Source of the DNA: Blautia luti
GTDB taxonomy: Bacteria > Bacillota > Clostridia > Lachnospirales > Lachnospiraceae
DNA length: 64,000 bases
Direction: 5' to 3'
Assembly: GCF_013304735.1 (NCBI RefSeq)
Contig: NZ_JAAITI010000017.1
Location: 1-64,000 of the forward strand
A program made the translations under genes and the position numbers. The notes below the pieces were generated by a model, which saw only the letters and a program-made list of their open reading frames with translations, was not told the DNA's origin and did no database searches. Shown here in pieces: positions 1-7,773 of the stretch. How positions within the stretch are numbered: position 1 is the first letter of the stretch; the number at the start of each line of letters is the position of its first letter.

Positions 1-15
1 CTAAAGATCTTCCCT

Positions 16-43
16 CCCCCTGCATAGCAGGGGGTTTATTTTT
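16..43 (+). terminator. Rho-independent terminator of a gene left of the window
   Basis: A GC-rich stem of 8 bp (CCCCCTGC / GCAGGGGG) with a 3-nt loop is followed by a T-rich tract on the plus strand. No gene inside the window ends here on plus, so it should terminate a plus-strand gene lying to the left. Confidence 0.75.
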
Positions 44-52
44 ACTGTCACA

Positions 53-99
53 CAAAAAAGATCCCACAGAACTCGCTTTATCCGGCAATTCTGTGGGAT
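53..99 (-). terminator. Rho-independent terminator after the acidic-tail membrane protein
   Basis: An 11-bp perfect stem (ATCCCACAGAA pairs with TTCTGTGGGAT) is followed, reading on minus, by a run of six T. It begins about 12 bases beyond the stop codon of the gene ending at 111. Confidence 0.85.
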
Positions 100-110
100 T
101 TCTCTATTCT

Positions 111-461
111 TTATTCTTCCGTTGTCTCTTCTGCTTTTTCTTCTGCCTCATCAGCTGCAGTTTCCTCTGTTTCCGCTTCCGTCTCTTCTTCCTCAGCTGG
201 CGCTTCTTTTGCATCTTCTTCTGTCTCTTTGGAAACTTCTACAGTCTCAGATGCGGTTTTGTCCCAGTCCTGGAAGACTTCTTTCTCTTCTTTTTCTTCT
301 TTCTTCTCGTCCTCTTCAATATCATCGAGATCATCGAAGTCATCTTCAAAATCGTCTTCACATACAGATTTTCTGGATATAATCGCTGCAATAGCTCCTG
401 CTGCTGCCGCGGTAAGAGCTCCTACTGCAACCAGTCCCCAGTATTTATTGATCTTTGCCAT
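111..461 (-). CDS. Small single-pass membrane protein with acidic tail
   Basis: This 116-residue protein has a short basic N-terminus and one hydrophobic, alanine-rich helix at about residues 7-28. After it comes a long tail dominated by Glu and Asp, with no recognisable fold. I place the start at ATG 461 because AAGGAGA sits 6 bases upstream; an in-frame ATG further upstream has no such site. The layout suggests a membrane-anchored protein with a disordered polyanionic tail, probably facing the cytoplasm given the positive residues on both sides of the helix, but orientation is uncertain. It lies downstream of sigH and ends at its own terminator. I do not recognise a family and assign no function. 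The extreme composition makes distant similarity searches unreliable. Confidence 0.75.
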   Translation of the reverse strand: MAKINKYWGLVAVGALTAAAAGAIAAIISRKSVCEDDFEDDFDDLDDIEEDEKKEEKEEKEVFQDWDKTASETVEVSKETEEDAKEAPAEEEETEAETEETAADEAEEKAEETTEE

Positions 462-535
462 AATTGGTCTCCTTTCTTGTTCCGCTGTTTTTAACATCAT
501 TTTAATACTTTTATATCCAAAAGAAAAGAGGGGAA

Positions 536-1129
536 TTAACTTTCTCCAAAACAGCGTTTCATTTTTTTGCGGATCCTTCGCAAGGCATTATCAACAGCCT
601 TCGGCGTTTTGCCCAGGATTTCCGCGATCTCCACATAGCCGTTTCCTGCAGCATACAGCTGAAACACCTGATTTTCCAGAGAACTTAAGCTCTTTTTCAT
701 TTCTTCTTTCAGCGCTGTTACATTTTCCCGGTCAATCAGGATTGCTTCCGGATTATCATGTTCCGCACAGGAATCTCTGAGATTTTCTTCCATTTCCCTG
801 TCACTTAAGGATATATACGTATTCAGCGGCTGGTGTTTCTGACGGTTTGAACTTTTGATCGCACTGTAGATCTGTCTGTCAATACACATATTCGCAAAGG
901 ACTGAAAGGATGATTCCCGGTCAGGCTGATAATCCCGGACTGCTTTAAACAGTCCGATCATACCTTCCTGGATCAGGTCATCGGTATCCCCGCCAATAAG
1001 GAACATGGCTCTTGCCTTTTTTCTGACCAGACCTTTGTACTTTTCCATCAGATAATCTGCAATCATGGATTCTCCGGCACGAAGTCTCTGGATGAGAACT
1101 TCGTCCTCTGTCTCATTATATCGGCACAT
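536..1129 (-). CDS. sigH: RNA polymerase sigma factor SigH (stationary phase/sporulation)
   Basis: This 197-residue sigma-70 family protein has region 2 at about residues 20-90 (the DLIQEGMIGLFKAVRDY motif binds core polymerase) and a C-terminal region 4 helix-turn-helix at about 140-190 (GYVEIAEILGKTPKAVDNALRR). It lacks regions 1.1 and 3, as expected for the Spo0H type. Gene order cysS-mrnC-rlmB-sigH is the classical Firmicute context, although the yacP/rae1 gene often found between rlmB and sigH is absent here. In Bacillus and Clostridium SigH switches on early sporulation and stationary-phase genes. Whether this organism sporulates cannot be told from the window. The identification is firm from sequence and neighbourhood. 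Confidence 0.93.
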   Translation of the reverse strand: MCRYNETEDEVLIQRLRAGESMIADYLMEKYKGLVRKKARAMFLIGGDTDDLIQEGMIGLFKAVRDYQPDRESSFQSFANMCIDRQIYSAIKSSNRQKHQPLNTYISLSDREMEENLRDSCAEHDNPEAILIDRENVTALKEEMKKSLSSLENQVFQLYAAGNGYVEIAEILGKTPKAVDNALRRIRKKMKRCFGES

Positions 1130-1159
1130 TTTTTCTCCGAACAGCTTAAGCTGTATCTG

Positions 1160-1894
1160 TTATTTCGCCATTCTCTGTCTCACGATCTCAAATGCAAGTA
1201 CTCCTGCTGCTACAGAAGCGTTGAGGGAATCAATGTCTCCATTCATCGGGATCGCGGTAGTAAAATCACATTTTTCCTTTACAAGACGGCTGACGCCATT
1301 TCCCTCATTTCCGATCACAAGGCCGATGGGTCCTGTCAGGTTCTGGCGGTACATCACTTCTCCGTCCATATCCGCGCACACAAACCAGATTCCTTTTTCT
1401 TTCAGCTCGTCAATGGTCTGTCCAAGATTGGCAACCTTGGCAACCGGTGTATAATTCAGGGCACCGGCAGAAGTCTTTGCAACGGTAGCTGTCAGACCTA
1501 CTGCTCTGTGTTTCGGGATAATCACTCCATGGGCACCGGCAAGGTTGGCAGTACGGATGATTGCTCCCAGATTATGGGGATCTTCAATATTATCAAGAAG
1601 AATAATAAAAGGAGGCTCCCCTTTTTCTTCTGCTTTTTTCAGGATGTCTTCCACAGTAGAATAGTCGTAAGCCGCAACCTGTGCGATCACGCCCTGATGA
1701 GCACCTGTCTCACTCATGGAATCCAGACGTTCCTTCGGAACAAATTTCACAATGGTATCATGTTTTCTGGCTTCTCTTGCGATAGTACGGACCGGGCCGT
1801 CCTGGCAGCCATCCAGAATAAACAGTTTATCAACACATTTGCCGGAACGAAATGCCTCAAGTACCGCATTTCTTCCTTCTATCATTTCAGTCAC
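1160..1894 (-). CDS. rlmB: 23S rRNA (guanosine-2'-O)-methyltransferase RlmB
   Basis: This SpoU/TrmH-family SPOUT methyltransferase transfers a methyl group from S-adenosylmethionine to a conserved 23S rRNA guanosine (G2251 in E. coli). An N-terminal substrate-binding domain (EGRNAVLEAF) is followed by the knotted catalytic domain, whose three motifs are visible: DNIEDPHNLGAIIRTA, IGNEGNGVS and SLNASVAAGV. I start it at GTG 1894 (244 aa): AAGGAGG lies 9 bases upstream and forms the last codons of mrnC, whose stop is one base before this GTG. A downstream in-frame ATG (1885) is too far from that site. The arrangement implies translational coupling to mrnC. Confidence 0.92.
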   Translation of the reverse strand: MTEMIEGRNAVLEAFRSGKCVDKLFILDGCQDGPVRTIAREARKHDTIVKFVPKERLDSMSETGAHQGVIAQVAAYDYSTVEDILKKAEEKGEPPFIILLDNIEDPHNLGAIIRTANLAGAHGVIIPKHRAVGLTATVAKTSAGALNYTPVAKVANLGQTIDELKEKGIWFVCADMDGEVMYRQNLTGPIGLVIGNEGNGVSRLVKEKCDFTTAIPMNGDIDSLNASVAAGVLAFEIVRQRMAK

Positions 1895-1895
1895 T

Positions 1896-2321
1896 TTAAA
1901 CTTCCTCCTTCTCAAGTCCTGCGTGGACCAGCTCCAGTATCCTTGAAAAATCCTCTTTCAGATAAAGATATCCCATCAACGCCTCAAAACCTGTAGCACG
2001 CCGGTAATCTGCCATGGTCGCATGTTTGGCCATGGTAGCGGAATGGGCGTTTCTTCCTCTCCGGTATACGCTTTTTTCTTCTTCTGTCAGAAGCGGTTCA
2101 ATGATCTCCATCATACCCGACTGCGCGGACGCTTTTACAAGACTGCTGGCTTTTTTGTGGAGACGGTTTACCGGGCAGTTTGCTCTTTTTACGAGGATGG
2201 TACGGATCACCAGTTCATAAACACCATCCCCGATATAAGCCAGTGTCAGTGGTGAATAGGTACGAAGATCCGCGTCTTTGAGATCAAACAGCTCTTTAAG
2301 CTCCCTTAAGCTCTCTGCCAT
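1896..2321 (-). CDS. mrnC: Mini-ribonuclease III (23S rRNA maturation)
   Basis: This 141-residue protein consists of an RNase III catalytic domain without the double-stranded RNA-binding domain, which defines Mini-III. The signature is LAYIGDGVYELVIRT near residue 30, where the Asp is a metal ligand, plus a second acidic site near LMGYLYL. In Bacillus subtilis the enzyme trims the ends of 23S rRNA precursor. Its ATG lies within the last codons of cysS (16-base overlap), so translation is probably coupled. Pairing with rlmB, another 23S rRNA enzyme, fits the conserved cluster. Confidence 0.92.
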   Translation of the reverse strand: MAESLRELKELFDLKDADLRTYSPLTLAYIGDGVYELVIRTILVKRANCPVNRLHKKASSLVKASAQSGMMEIIEPLLTEEEKSVYRRGRNAHSATMAKHATMADYRRATGFEALMGYLYLKEDFSRILELVHAGLEKEEV

Positions 2322-3715
2322 TTCACACCTTCTCTTGTATCTTTCAAAATGATACCTTTTTTCAGAAGCTCGTCACGGATCTCATCTGCTCTCTTGAAAT
2401 CTTTAGCCTTTCTTGCAGCCTGACGCTCCTGGATCAGATCCTCGATCTCTTTATCAAGGATTTCCTCTTTCTTCTCGATCTTCAGTCCCAGCACATCACT
2501 GAGTTTGAAAAGTTCCTCATAAAGACCTGCCGCAAATTCTTTTGAGCTGTTTTCGTTTACATTCGTATTGGCAAATTTAACAAGCTCAAAGATGGCAGCA
2601 AGTGCATCTGCAGTGTTGAAATCATCATCCATGGCAGCTTCAAATTTGGTAACAAAGCCTTCTGCCTCTTTGAGAAGTGCAAGTTCTTCCTCTGTGATAT
2701 TTTCTGCTGCCGCATTGTCTTTACGATCGCTGAGCTTGCCTGCAGCCTCCAAGATACGCTCCAGAGAATTCTTGGCTGCTTCCATCAGATCCGCACTGAA
2801 GTTCAGCGGGCTTCTGTAATGTGCGTTCAGCATAAAGAAACGGAGAACCTGAAGATCATACTGCTCACCGATCTGACGTACAGTACGGAAGTTTCCGAGA
2901 GATTTGGACATCTTGCGGTTGTCGATGTTCAGGAAACCGTTATGCATCCAGTATCTTGCAAAAATTTTGCCATTGCAGCACTCACTCTGTGCGATCTCAT
3001 TCTCGTGATGTGGGAAGATCAGATCCTCTCCGCCTGCGTGGATATCGATCTCTTCTCCAAGATATTTTTTGGACATGACAGAGCACTCGATATGCCAGCC
3101 AGGACGTCCGTCGCACCACGGTGACGGCCAGGACGGCTCGCCCTCTTTCTTCGGTTTCCAGAGTACGAAGTCAAGCGGATCTTCCTTCTGATCCTCGCCG
3201 GATACCTTCAGGGAACGGAAACCAGACTGGAGATCATCCAGGTTCTTGTGGGAAAGCTTGCCGTACTCTTTGAATTTCTTTACACGGAAATATACGGTTC
3301 CGTCAGCTGCCGGATATGCGTATCCCTTGTCAATGAGGGTCTGGATCATGTCGATCATGCCCTGGATCTCCTGTGTTGCCTGAGGTGCGGTTGTGGCAGG
3401 TTTTACATTCATGTCTGCCATATCTTTCTTGCACTCTTTGATATAGCGGGTGGAAATTTCCTCTGCGGAAACACCCTCTTCAATGGCTTTTTTGATGATT
3501 TTGTCATCTACATCTGTAAAGTTGGATACATAATTAACCTCGTATCCTTTATATTCCATGTATCTTCGTACCGTATCAAAAATAATCATAGGACGGGCAT
3601 TTCCGATATGGATCAGATTGTAAACTGTAGGTCCGCAAACATACATCTTTACCTTGCCCTCTTCCAGAGGTACGAATTCCTCTTTTCTTCTTGTGAGTGT
3701 GTTAAAAATCTTCAT
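2306..3715 (-). CDS. cysS: Cysteinyl-tRNA synthetase
   Basis: This class I aminoacyl-tRNA synthetase charges tRNA-Cys. The 469-residue length matches the family. The zinc-binding cysteine occurs in CGPTVYN, the HIGH box is HIGNARP, and the KMSKS loop is KMSKSLGN. The zinc/active-site segment HAGGEDLIFPHHENE is intact, and a C-terminal helical anticodon-binding region follows. The start is ATG 3715: GGAGG lies 9 bases upstream inside the end of ispF, whose stop is one base away. A longer reading would run into ispF and is not supported. It belongs to the ispF-cysS-mrnC-rlmB-sigH run. Confidence 0.96.
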   Translation of the reverse strand: MKIFNTLTRRKEEFVPLEEGKVKMYVCGPTVYNLIHIGNARPMIIFDTVRRYMEYKGYEVNYVSNFTDVDDKIIKKAIEEGVSAEEISTRYIKECKKDMADMNVKPATTAPQATQEIQGMIDMIQTLIDKGYAYPAADGTVYFRVKKFKEYGKLSHKNLDDLQSGFRSLKVSGEDQKEDPLDFVLWKPKKEGEPSWPSPWCDGRPGWHIECSVMSKKYLGEEIDIHAGGEDLIFPHHENEIAQSECCNGKIFARYWMHNGFLNIDNRKMSKSLGNFRTVRQIGEQYDLQVLRFFMLNAHYRSPLNFSADLMEAAKNSLERILEAAGKLSDRKDNAAAENITEEELALLKEAEGFVTKFEAAMDDDFNTADALAAIFELVKFANTNVNENSSKEFAAGLYEELFKLSDVLGLKIEKKEEILDKEIEDLIQERQAARKAKDFKRADEIRDELLKKGIILKDTREGVKWQRA

Positions 3716-3716
3716 G

Positions 3717-4208
3717 TTACTCTTCCTCCAATTTCCCGATTCTATACAGGGAGCAGATCGCCTGAGAAGAAATCCCCTCTCCCTGTCCTGTAAAGCCAAG
3801 GCCTTCTTCTGTGGTTGCCTTGATATTCAGCTGTGATATTTCAATTCCAAGTGCTTTTGCAATGTTTTCTCTCATCTTCGGAATATGTGGTGCCATCTTT
3901 GGCTTCTGGGCAATGATCGTGGCATCAATATTTCCCACCGCATAACCGTTTTCTTTCAGAAGCCCGGCAACATGTACCAGAAGTTTCACACTGGAAATTC
4001 CCTTATATGCAGGATCTGTATCCGGAAAATGTTTCCCGATATCTCCAAGAGCCGCAGCTCCCAGAAGCGCATCCATGATCGCATGGATCAGTACATCCGC
4101 ATCAGAATGGCCAAGAAGACCTTTTTCCCAGGGAATGTTTACCCCTCCAAGGATCAGATCTCTGCCTTCTGTCAGCTTATGTACATCATATCCCATTCCT
4201 ACTCTCAT
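3717..4208 (-). CDS. ispF: 2-C-methyl-D-erythritol 2,4-cyclodiphosphate synthase
   Basis: IspF closes the cyclodiphosphate ring in the non-mevalonate (MEP) isoprenoid pathway. The N-terminal [11 protein letters not shown] supplies the Asp and His metal ligands, [31 protein letters not shown] is the second metal and substrate loop, and the C-terminal [14 protein letters not shown] is the cytidine-binding segment. The start is ATG 4208 (163 aa): GAGG lies about 9 bases upstream and the protein then begins as family members do; an upstream in-frame GTG at 4223 is less likely. ispF is co-directional with cysS and separated by one base. Confidence 0.95.
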   Translation of the reverse strand: MRVGMGYDVHKLTEGRDLILGGVNIPWEKGLLGHSDADVLIHAIMDALLGAAALGDIGKHFPDTDPAYKGISSVKLLVHVAGLLKENGYAVGNIDATIIAQKPKMAPHIPKMRENIAKALGIEISQLNIKATTEEGLGFTGQGEGISSQAICSLYRIGKLEEE

Positions 4209-4277
4209 CAAACCATTCCTCACTGCCTTTCCTGAAATTTATGCCAAGTCAACAGAACTTATTGTGATCTTTTCTGA

Positions 4278-5543
4278 TCAGTATGTGAGCATCTTTCGAA
4301 GTCTTAAAAGACTCAGCCTTCTTCTTGTATACGGTGCAAGCAAAAGACTCTCTTCGATCACCTCGCCTGGCAGTCCGATATCCCGGACTCTACTTACACA
4401 TCCGGCTGTATTCATCATCTCCTGCATATCTGTAACTGCCGGAAGCGCGTCAATGATCTTAAGGATCCGGGGAAGCGCATCGGAAAGTTCTCTCGTGCTC
4501 ACATCATCCAGAGGTTCCGGAGTGTTTTCTTTTTCGAGTGCTCCGAGAATCCCTTTTTTTCCAAAAGTCTCCTTAAGGAGTTCCTGGTCTTCCTCTGTAC
4601 AGGTATGGACTTTGCAGGTTCCTCTTCGGATGGCATCCGCAATTTTCTTGTACTCCAGAAGTACCAGCATGGTTCCCCCGGAAACTTTTTCACCGTGGAG
4701 CGCATCCAGATGCCCGTTCACAACTTCCATATCCCAGAGATGTACCAGATGATGTTCTGCTCCGGATGCAGGTCTGGAACTCCCGGTCATCTGCATGGCA
4801 AGCCCTGACAGCACCAGGGCGTACATCAGCTTCTCACATGCTTCTTCTTCGCCAGCCGCAATCTCCTTCAGATTATCCTTCACAGTCCGGACAGCTCTTG
4901 TTTCCAGATTTACCACCTCTGCACAGTAATACTCTTCCGAAAGAATACTGGCTATTTTCCAGTCTGCCAGAGCAATATATTTTCCCAGAATATCCGACAC
5001 ACCGGCAGCGGTAAGTCTCTTCGGTGCTTTTGCAAAAATGTCCGTATCCGCAAAAACAAAAAGTGGCGCAGATGCTGCTACTGTCTTTTTCACACCATTC
5101 CATGTCATATCTGCTACTGTAGAAGTAAATCCGTCTGAACTGGCTGCGGTGGGCACAGAGACAAAAGGAATCCGGTACTGATGGGCCACAAACCGACTGA
5201 GATCATGGATCGTACCTGCGCCTACCGCAAGAACGAGATCAATGTCCTCTTCCATATAATTCTCTACGATTTCCACGGCCCGGTCATCTGCCTCAAGGCC
5301 TTCGGCATCCAGGATCAGTACCTGGCACCGGTCGTAGATGTCTTCCATCAGTTCCTCTGTTGCCTTGTAACTGTTTGTGTCACAGATCAGAAGCGGGGAA
5401 ATATATTCTCTCAGATCTCCGTCTGACATTTCTTCTTCCAGTTTCCCGATGGCTCCTGATTCAATCACAATTTCCTTAACGTCTATGTGGTGCTCCCTCC
5501 CGCAGCTGCAAGGTCGGGCAAAATCGTCCGCATCGACTCGCAT
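4278..5543 (-). CDS. egsA: sn-Glycerol-1-phosphate dehydrogenase (AraM/EgsA type)
   Basis: This 421-residue protein belongs to the iron/zinc-type dehydroquinate synthase-like superfamily. It should reduce dihydroxyacetone phosphate to sn-glycerol-1-phosphate with NAD(P)H. Visible features are the nucleotide-binding loop VGAGTIHDLSRFVAH, the substrate segment SVPTAASSDGFTS, and two metal-ligand histidine sites, GAEHHLVHLWDM and LDALHGEKVSGG. A CxC motif (PCSCGREHH) follows the start. I chose ATG 5543 because GGAGG lies 10 bases upstream; the longer reading has no site. In B. subtilis the homologue supplies glycerol-1-phosphate for heptaprenylglyceryl phosphate. No PcrB partner is visible here, so the product's use is unknown. 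Confidence 0.88.
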   Translation of the reverse strand: MRVDADDFARPCSCGREHHIDVKEIVIESGAIGKLEEEMSDGDLREYISPLLICDTNSYKATEELMEDIYDRCQVLILDAEGLEADDRAVEIVENYMEEDIDLVLAVGAGTIHDLSRFVAHQYRIPFVSVPTAASSDGFTSTVADMTWNGVKKTVAASAPLFVFADTDIFAKAPKRLTAAGVSDILGKYIALADWKIASILSEEYYCAEVVNLETRAVRTVKDNLKEIAAGEEEACEKLMYALVLSGLAMQMTGSSRPASGAEHHLVHLWDMEVVNGHLDALHGEKVSGGTMLVLLEYKKIADAIRRGTCKVHTCTEEDQELLKETFGKKGILGALEKENTPEPLDDVSTRELSDALPRILKIIDALPAVTDMQEMMNTAGCVSRVRDIGLPGEVIEESLLLAPYTRRRLSLLRLRKMLTY

Positions 5544-5624
5544 GTATTTATATCCTCCTGACTTATCTTGATAATTCACAGCGTACGTTTCAATCCGCTG
5601 AATGATACAATATTACAGTTTGGT

Positions 5625-5653
5625 ATTATACAGGATTTCTTTTTAAAAATCAA
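5625..5653 (-). promoter_or_regulatory. Sigma-A type promoter of the glycerol-1-phosphate dehydrogenase gene
   Basis: On the minus strand TTGATT and TATAAT are separated by exactly 17 bases. The start codon lies about 80 bases downstream. The leader between them has a short imperfect inverted repeat (TTCAGCG/CGCTG) of unknown meaning. Confidence 0.7.
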
Positions 5654-5660
5654 TCACAGC

Positions 5661-5706
5661 AAAAAATCCCCTGCCGGAAGAGCGTCTCTTCCTGACAGGG
5701 GATTTA
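5661..5706 (-). terminator. Rho-independent terminator of ridA
   Basis: A two-part stem (ATCCCCTG/CAGGGGAT outside, GGAAGAG/CTCTTCC inside) ends, reading on minus, in six T. It sits just beyond the stop codon of ridA and upstream of the next promoter. Confidence 0.88.
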
Positions 5707-5720
5707 CTGCCTGTTTTTTA

Positions 5721-6092
5721 TTATACTGCTGCGATCACTTCTACTTCACAGAGAACATTCTTCGGGAGTGTTTTAACTGCGACGCAGGAGCGTGCCGGTT
5801 TGTTTACGAAATATTTCGCATATACTTCGTTAAATGCTGCAAAATCGTTCATATCTGCAAGGAAGCATACGGTCTTGACTGCGTTCTCATAGCTGGAACC
5901 TGCTGCCTCAAGAACTGCACCGAGATTCTTCATTACGCGGTCTGCCTGCTCCTCGATGGTTGTTCCCACAACTTCTCCTGTTGCCGGGTCAACCGGGATC
6001 TGACCGGATGTGTAAAGAGTATCTCCATGGATGATTGCCTGGGAATACGGTCCGATGGCTGCCGGTGCCTTGTCTGTATGTACTGTCTTCAT
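5721..6092 (-). CDS. ridA: RidA family reactive enamine/imine deaminase
   Basis: RidA hydrolyses reactive 2-aminoacrylate-type enamines released by PLP enzymes such as threonine dehydratase, protecting the cell from damage. The 123-residue length is standard for this small trimeric protein. Diagnostic segments are AIGPYSQAI, YTSGQIPVDPATG, and PARSCVAVKTLPKNVLCEVEVIA, which carries the catalytic Arg and the terminal Glu. The start at ATG 6092 has AAGGAG at good spacing; an upstream in-frame ATG lacks a site. The gene has its own promoter and terminator, so it is monocistronic. Confidence 0.94.
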   Translation of the reverse strand: MKTVHTDKAPAAIGPYSQAIIHGDTLYTSGQIPVDPATGEVVGTTIEEQADRVMKNLGAVLEAAGSSYENAVKTVCFLADMNDFAAFNEVYAKYFVNKPARSCVAVKTLPKNVLCEVEVIAAV

Positions 6093-6114
6093 AATAAAAA
6101 TCTCCTTTCGTGAG

Positions 6115-6142
6115 CTTATAAAATCTTCCTGTTTCGGGTCAA
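6115..6142 (-). promoter_or_regulatory. Promoter of ridA
   Basis: On minus, TTGACC and TATAAG are 16 bases apart. The predicted start point is only about 15-20 bases before the ridA ATG, so the leader would be very short. Confidence 0.55.
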
Positions 6143-6185
6143 ACATTCAGATACTGCTCGGCTGATTTTCATTTTAGCTCACAAG

Positions 6186-7652
6186 TCAGTCCTGGTCAAG
6201 CTGCATATTCAGATAATTATAAACAATCCCGGAAATATCCCGAATGTGTGAAACTGCATCCCCGGATTTACAGTTCTCAGACATCACACAGAGAATGTAG
6301 GTTGTCTTCTCCCCGTATACAATAGCAATATCATGCTGGTCTGTATCTGTCTCCCCGGTCTTGTTGGCAATTTCCACAGAAGCGGAAATCCCACTTGGGA
6401 TCTTGGTTGTCACCTGCTGGTTCAGAAGAAGGTTCAGCATAGCATCTGAAGCTTCCTTTGATACACATTCCCCTTTATAGATCCGGGAAAGAAGCTCCCC
6501 GCAGTCTTTTACAGAAGTGGTATTCCTTCCTCCCAGCCCCGCATCTTTGGATGCGGAAGGACTTAGGGTATGCTGTACCGATGTATCCGCGAACTGATTT
6601 TCCGCAAGGAAAGCATTCACTGCCTCCGCCCCGTCTTTAAAAACACCGGATGTCGTCTGCAGGCGTACCAGCTCATTAAAAGATTCATTATCACTGACTG
6701 TGATCATATTCCAGAGAAGATCATTAACTTTCGTTGCGACTGCCGGATCGGAAACATCTTTTTTCATTTTTGCGGCCTCACTCTGAAGAACGGTGTCCAT
6801 ACTGGCATAGGTCTGCGCCATGACAAACGCTTTGATCAGGCTGGCAGAATATAAGGACTGACTGCCAAGATCAAATTCTTGATCATTGGTAAGATCTTTT
6901 ACATATACACTCCATGTACCGTCATAGGAACCAAGAAGTTCCGTAAGTCTGGTTTCCAGACCTTCCATGCCCAGATCCTTTGTTTCCACTTTTCCGGTTT
7001 CATCAACCGGAAAGCCCTCCGGTGTTGTTCCCTCTTCCTGTACCAGAACTCCGTTTTCTCCGCCAAAATAATAATAACCGTCAAACATCTGTCCTGCCGC
7101 GTTCATGTTAAGATAATGAATGCCGGGATCTGTAATCATCTTTCCATATCCGTCAAAATAATACAAACCATTGTAAGTGGTTTTATCCACCACCAGATTG
7201 TCCATATACCGTACCTGTGGCGACGCACTGAGTTTTCCAAGGTTATTTACCATATAACAGCCATCAAAGGAAACTTCCGCACCGCTTCCGTCTTCTGAAG
7301 GGGCACTCAGGTTTTTGATCTGAACCATGTGCGGATTCCCCGCCGCAAATTTACCATTTTCATCATGATAATAATATCCGTCAAACACCGTACCATCAAT
7401 CACAAAATGATCAAAATAATGAACTGCCGGTGTATTTTCTCTAGTTCCATCTTCATTCAGGCAGTAAAAACCGCTGCTTTTTAAAATATATTTCCCACTT
7501 CCATCGGGAATCGGAAGTATCTGGGACTCCTCCGTAACAGAACCAAGGCTGCCCTGTGCACTCTGCTGCAGAGCCGCCGCTGATACCGGCTGAGTAAGCA
7601 TTACTGTACTGAAACACACGGCCAGTACTTTTAATATTTTTTTCTGTCTCAT
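6186..7652 (-). CDS. Secreted class A beta-lactamase-like serine hydrolase with wall-binding-like repeats
   Basis: This 488-residue protein begins with a signal peptide (basic start, hydrophobic stretch, VSAAA cleavage region near 24-27). Residues 60-205 contain three to four tyrosine-rich repeats of the type FDGYYY-(F/H)-D-x-x-G-K-(M/F), resembling glucan- or wall-binding repeats. The C-terminal half is a serine penicillin-recognising fold: the S271-x-x-K274 motif in YSASLIKAF, the S320-D-N motif and K431-T-G are all present. The class A omega-loop Glu is not evident, so it is more likely a wall-associated hydrolase than an antibiotic-degrading beta-lactamase. The ribosome site upstream of ATG 7652 is weak (AAAGAAG). 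It stands alone between ridA and a helicase. Confidence 0.82.
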   Translation of the reverse strand: MRQKKILKVLAVCFSTVMLTQPVSAAALQQSAQGSLGSVTEESQILPIPDGSGKYILKSSGFYCLNEDGTRENTPAVHYFDHFVIDGTVFDGYYYHDENGKFAAGNPHMVQIKNLSAPSEDGSGAEVSFDGCYMVNNLGKLSASPQVRYMDNLVVDKTTYNGLYYFDGYGKMITDPGIHYLNMNAAGQMFDGYYYFGGENGVLVQEEGTTPEGFPVDETGKVETKDLGMEGLETRLTELLGSYDGTWSVYVKDLTNDQEFDLGSQSLYSASLIKAFVMAQTYASMDTVLQSEAAKMKKDVSDPAVATKVNDLLWNMITVSDNESFNELVRLQTTSGVFKDGAEAVNAFLAENQFADTSVQHTLSPSASKDAGLGGRNTTSVKDCGELLSRIYKGECVSKEASDAMLNLLLNQQVTTKIPSGISASVEIANKTGETDTDQHDIAIVYGEKTTYILCVMSENCKSGDAVSHIRDISGIVYNYLNMQLDQD

Positions 7653-7773
7653 ATACTTCTTTCACTTTTCTTATCTTTGGATTTAACAGTTTCTGATTTT
7701 ATTCCGGGAGTACTCTCCCCCTTTTTCCAGTGTGGATAAAGTCTCTATCAGTATACCGGATTTCTTCCGTCTG

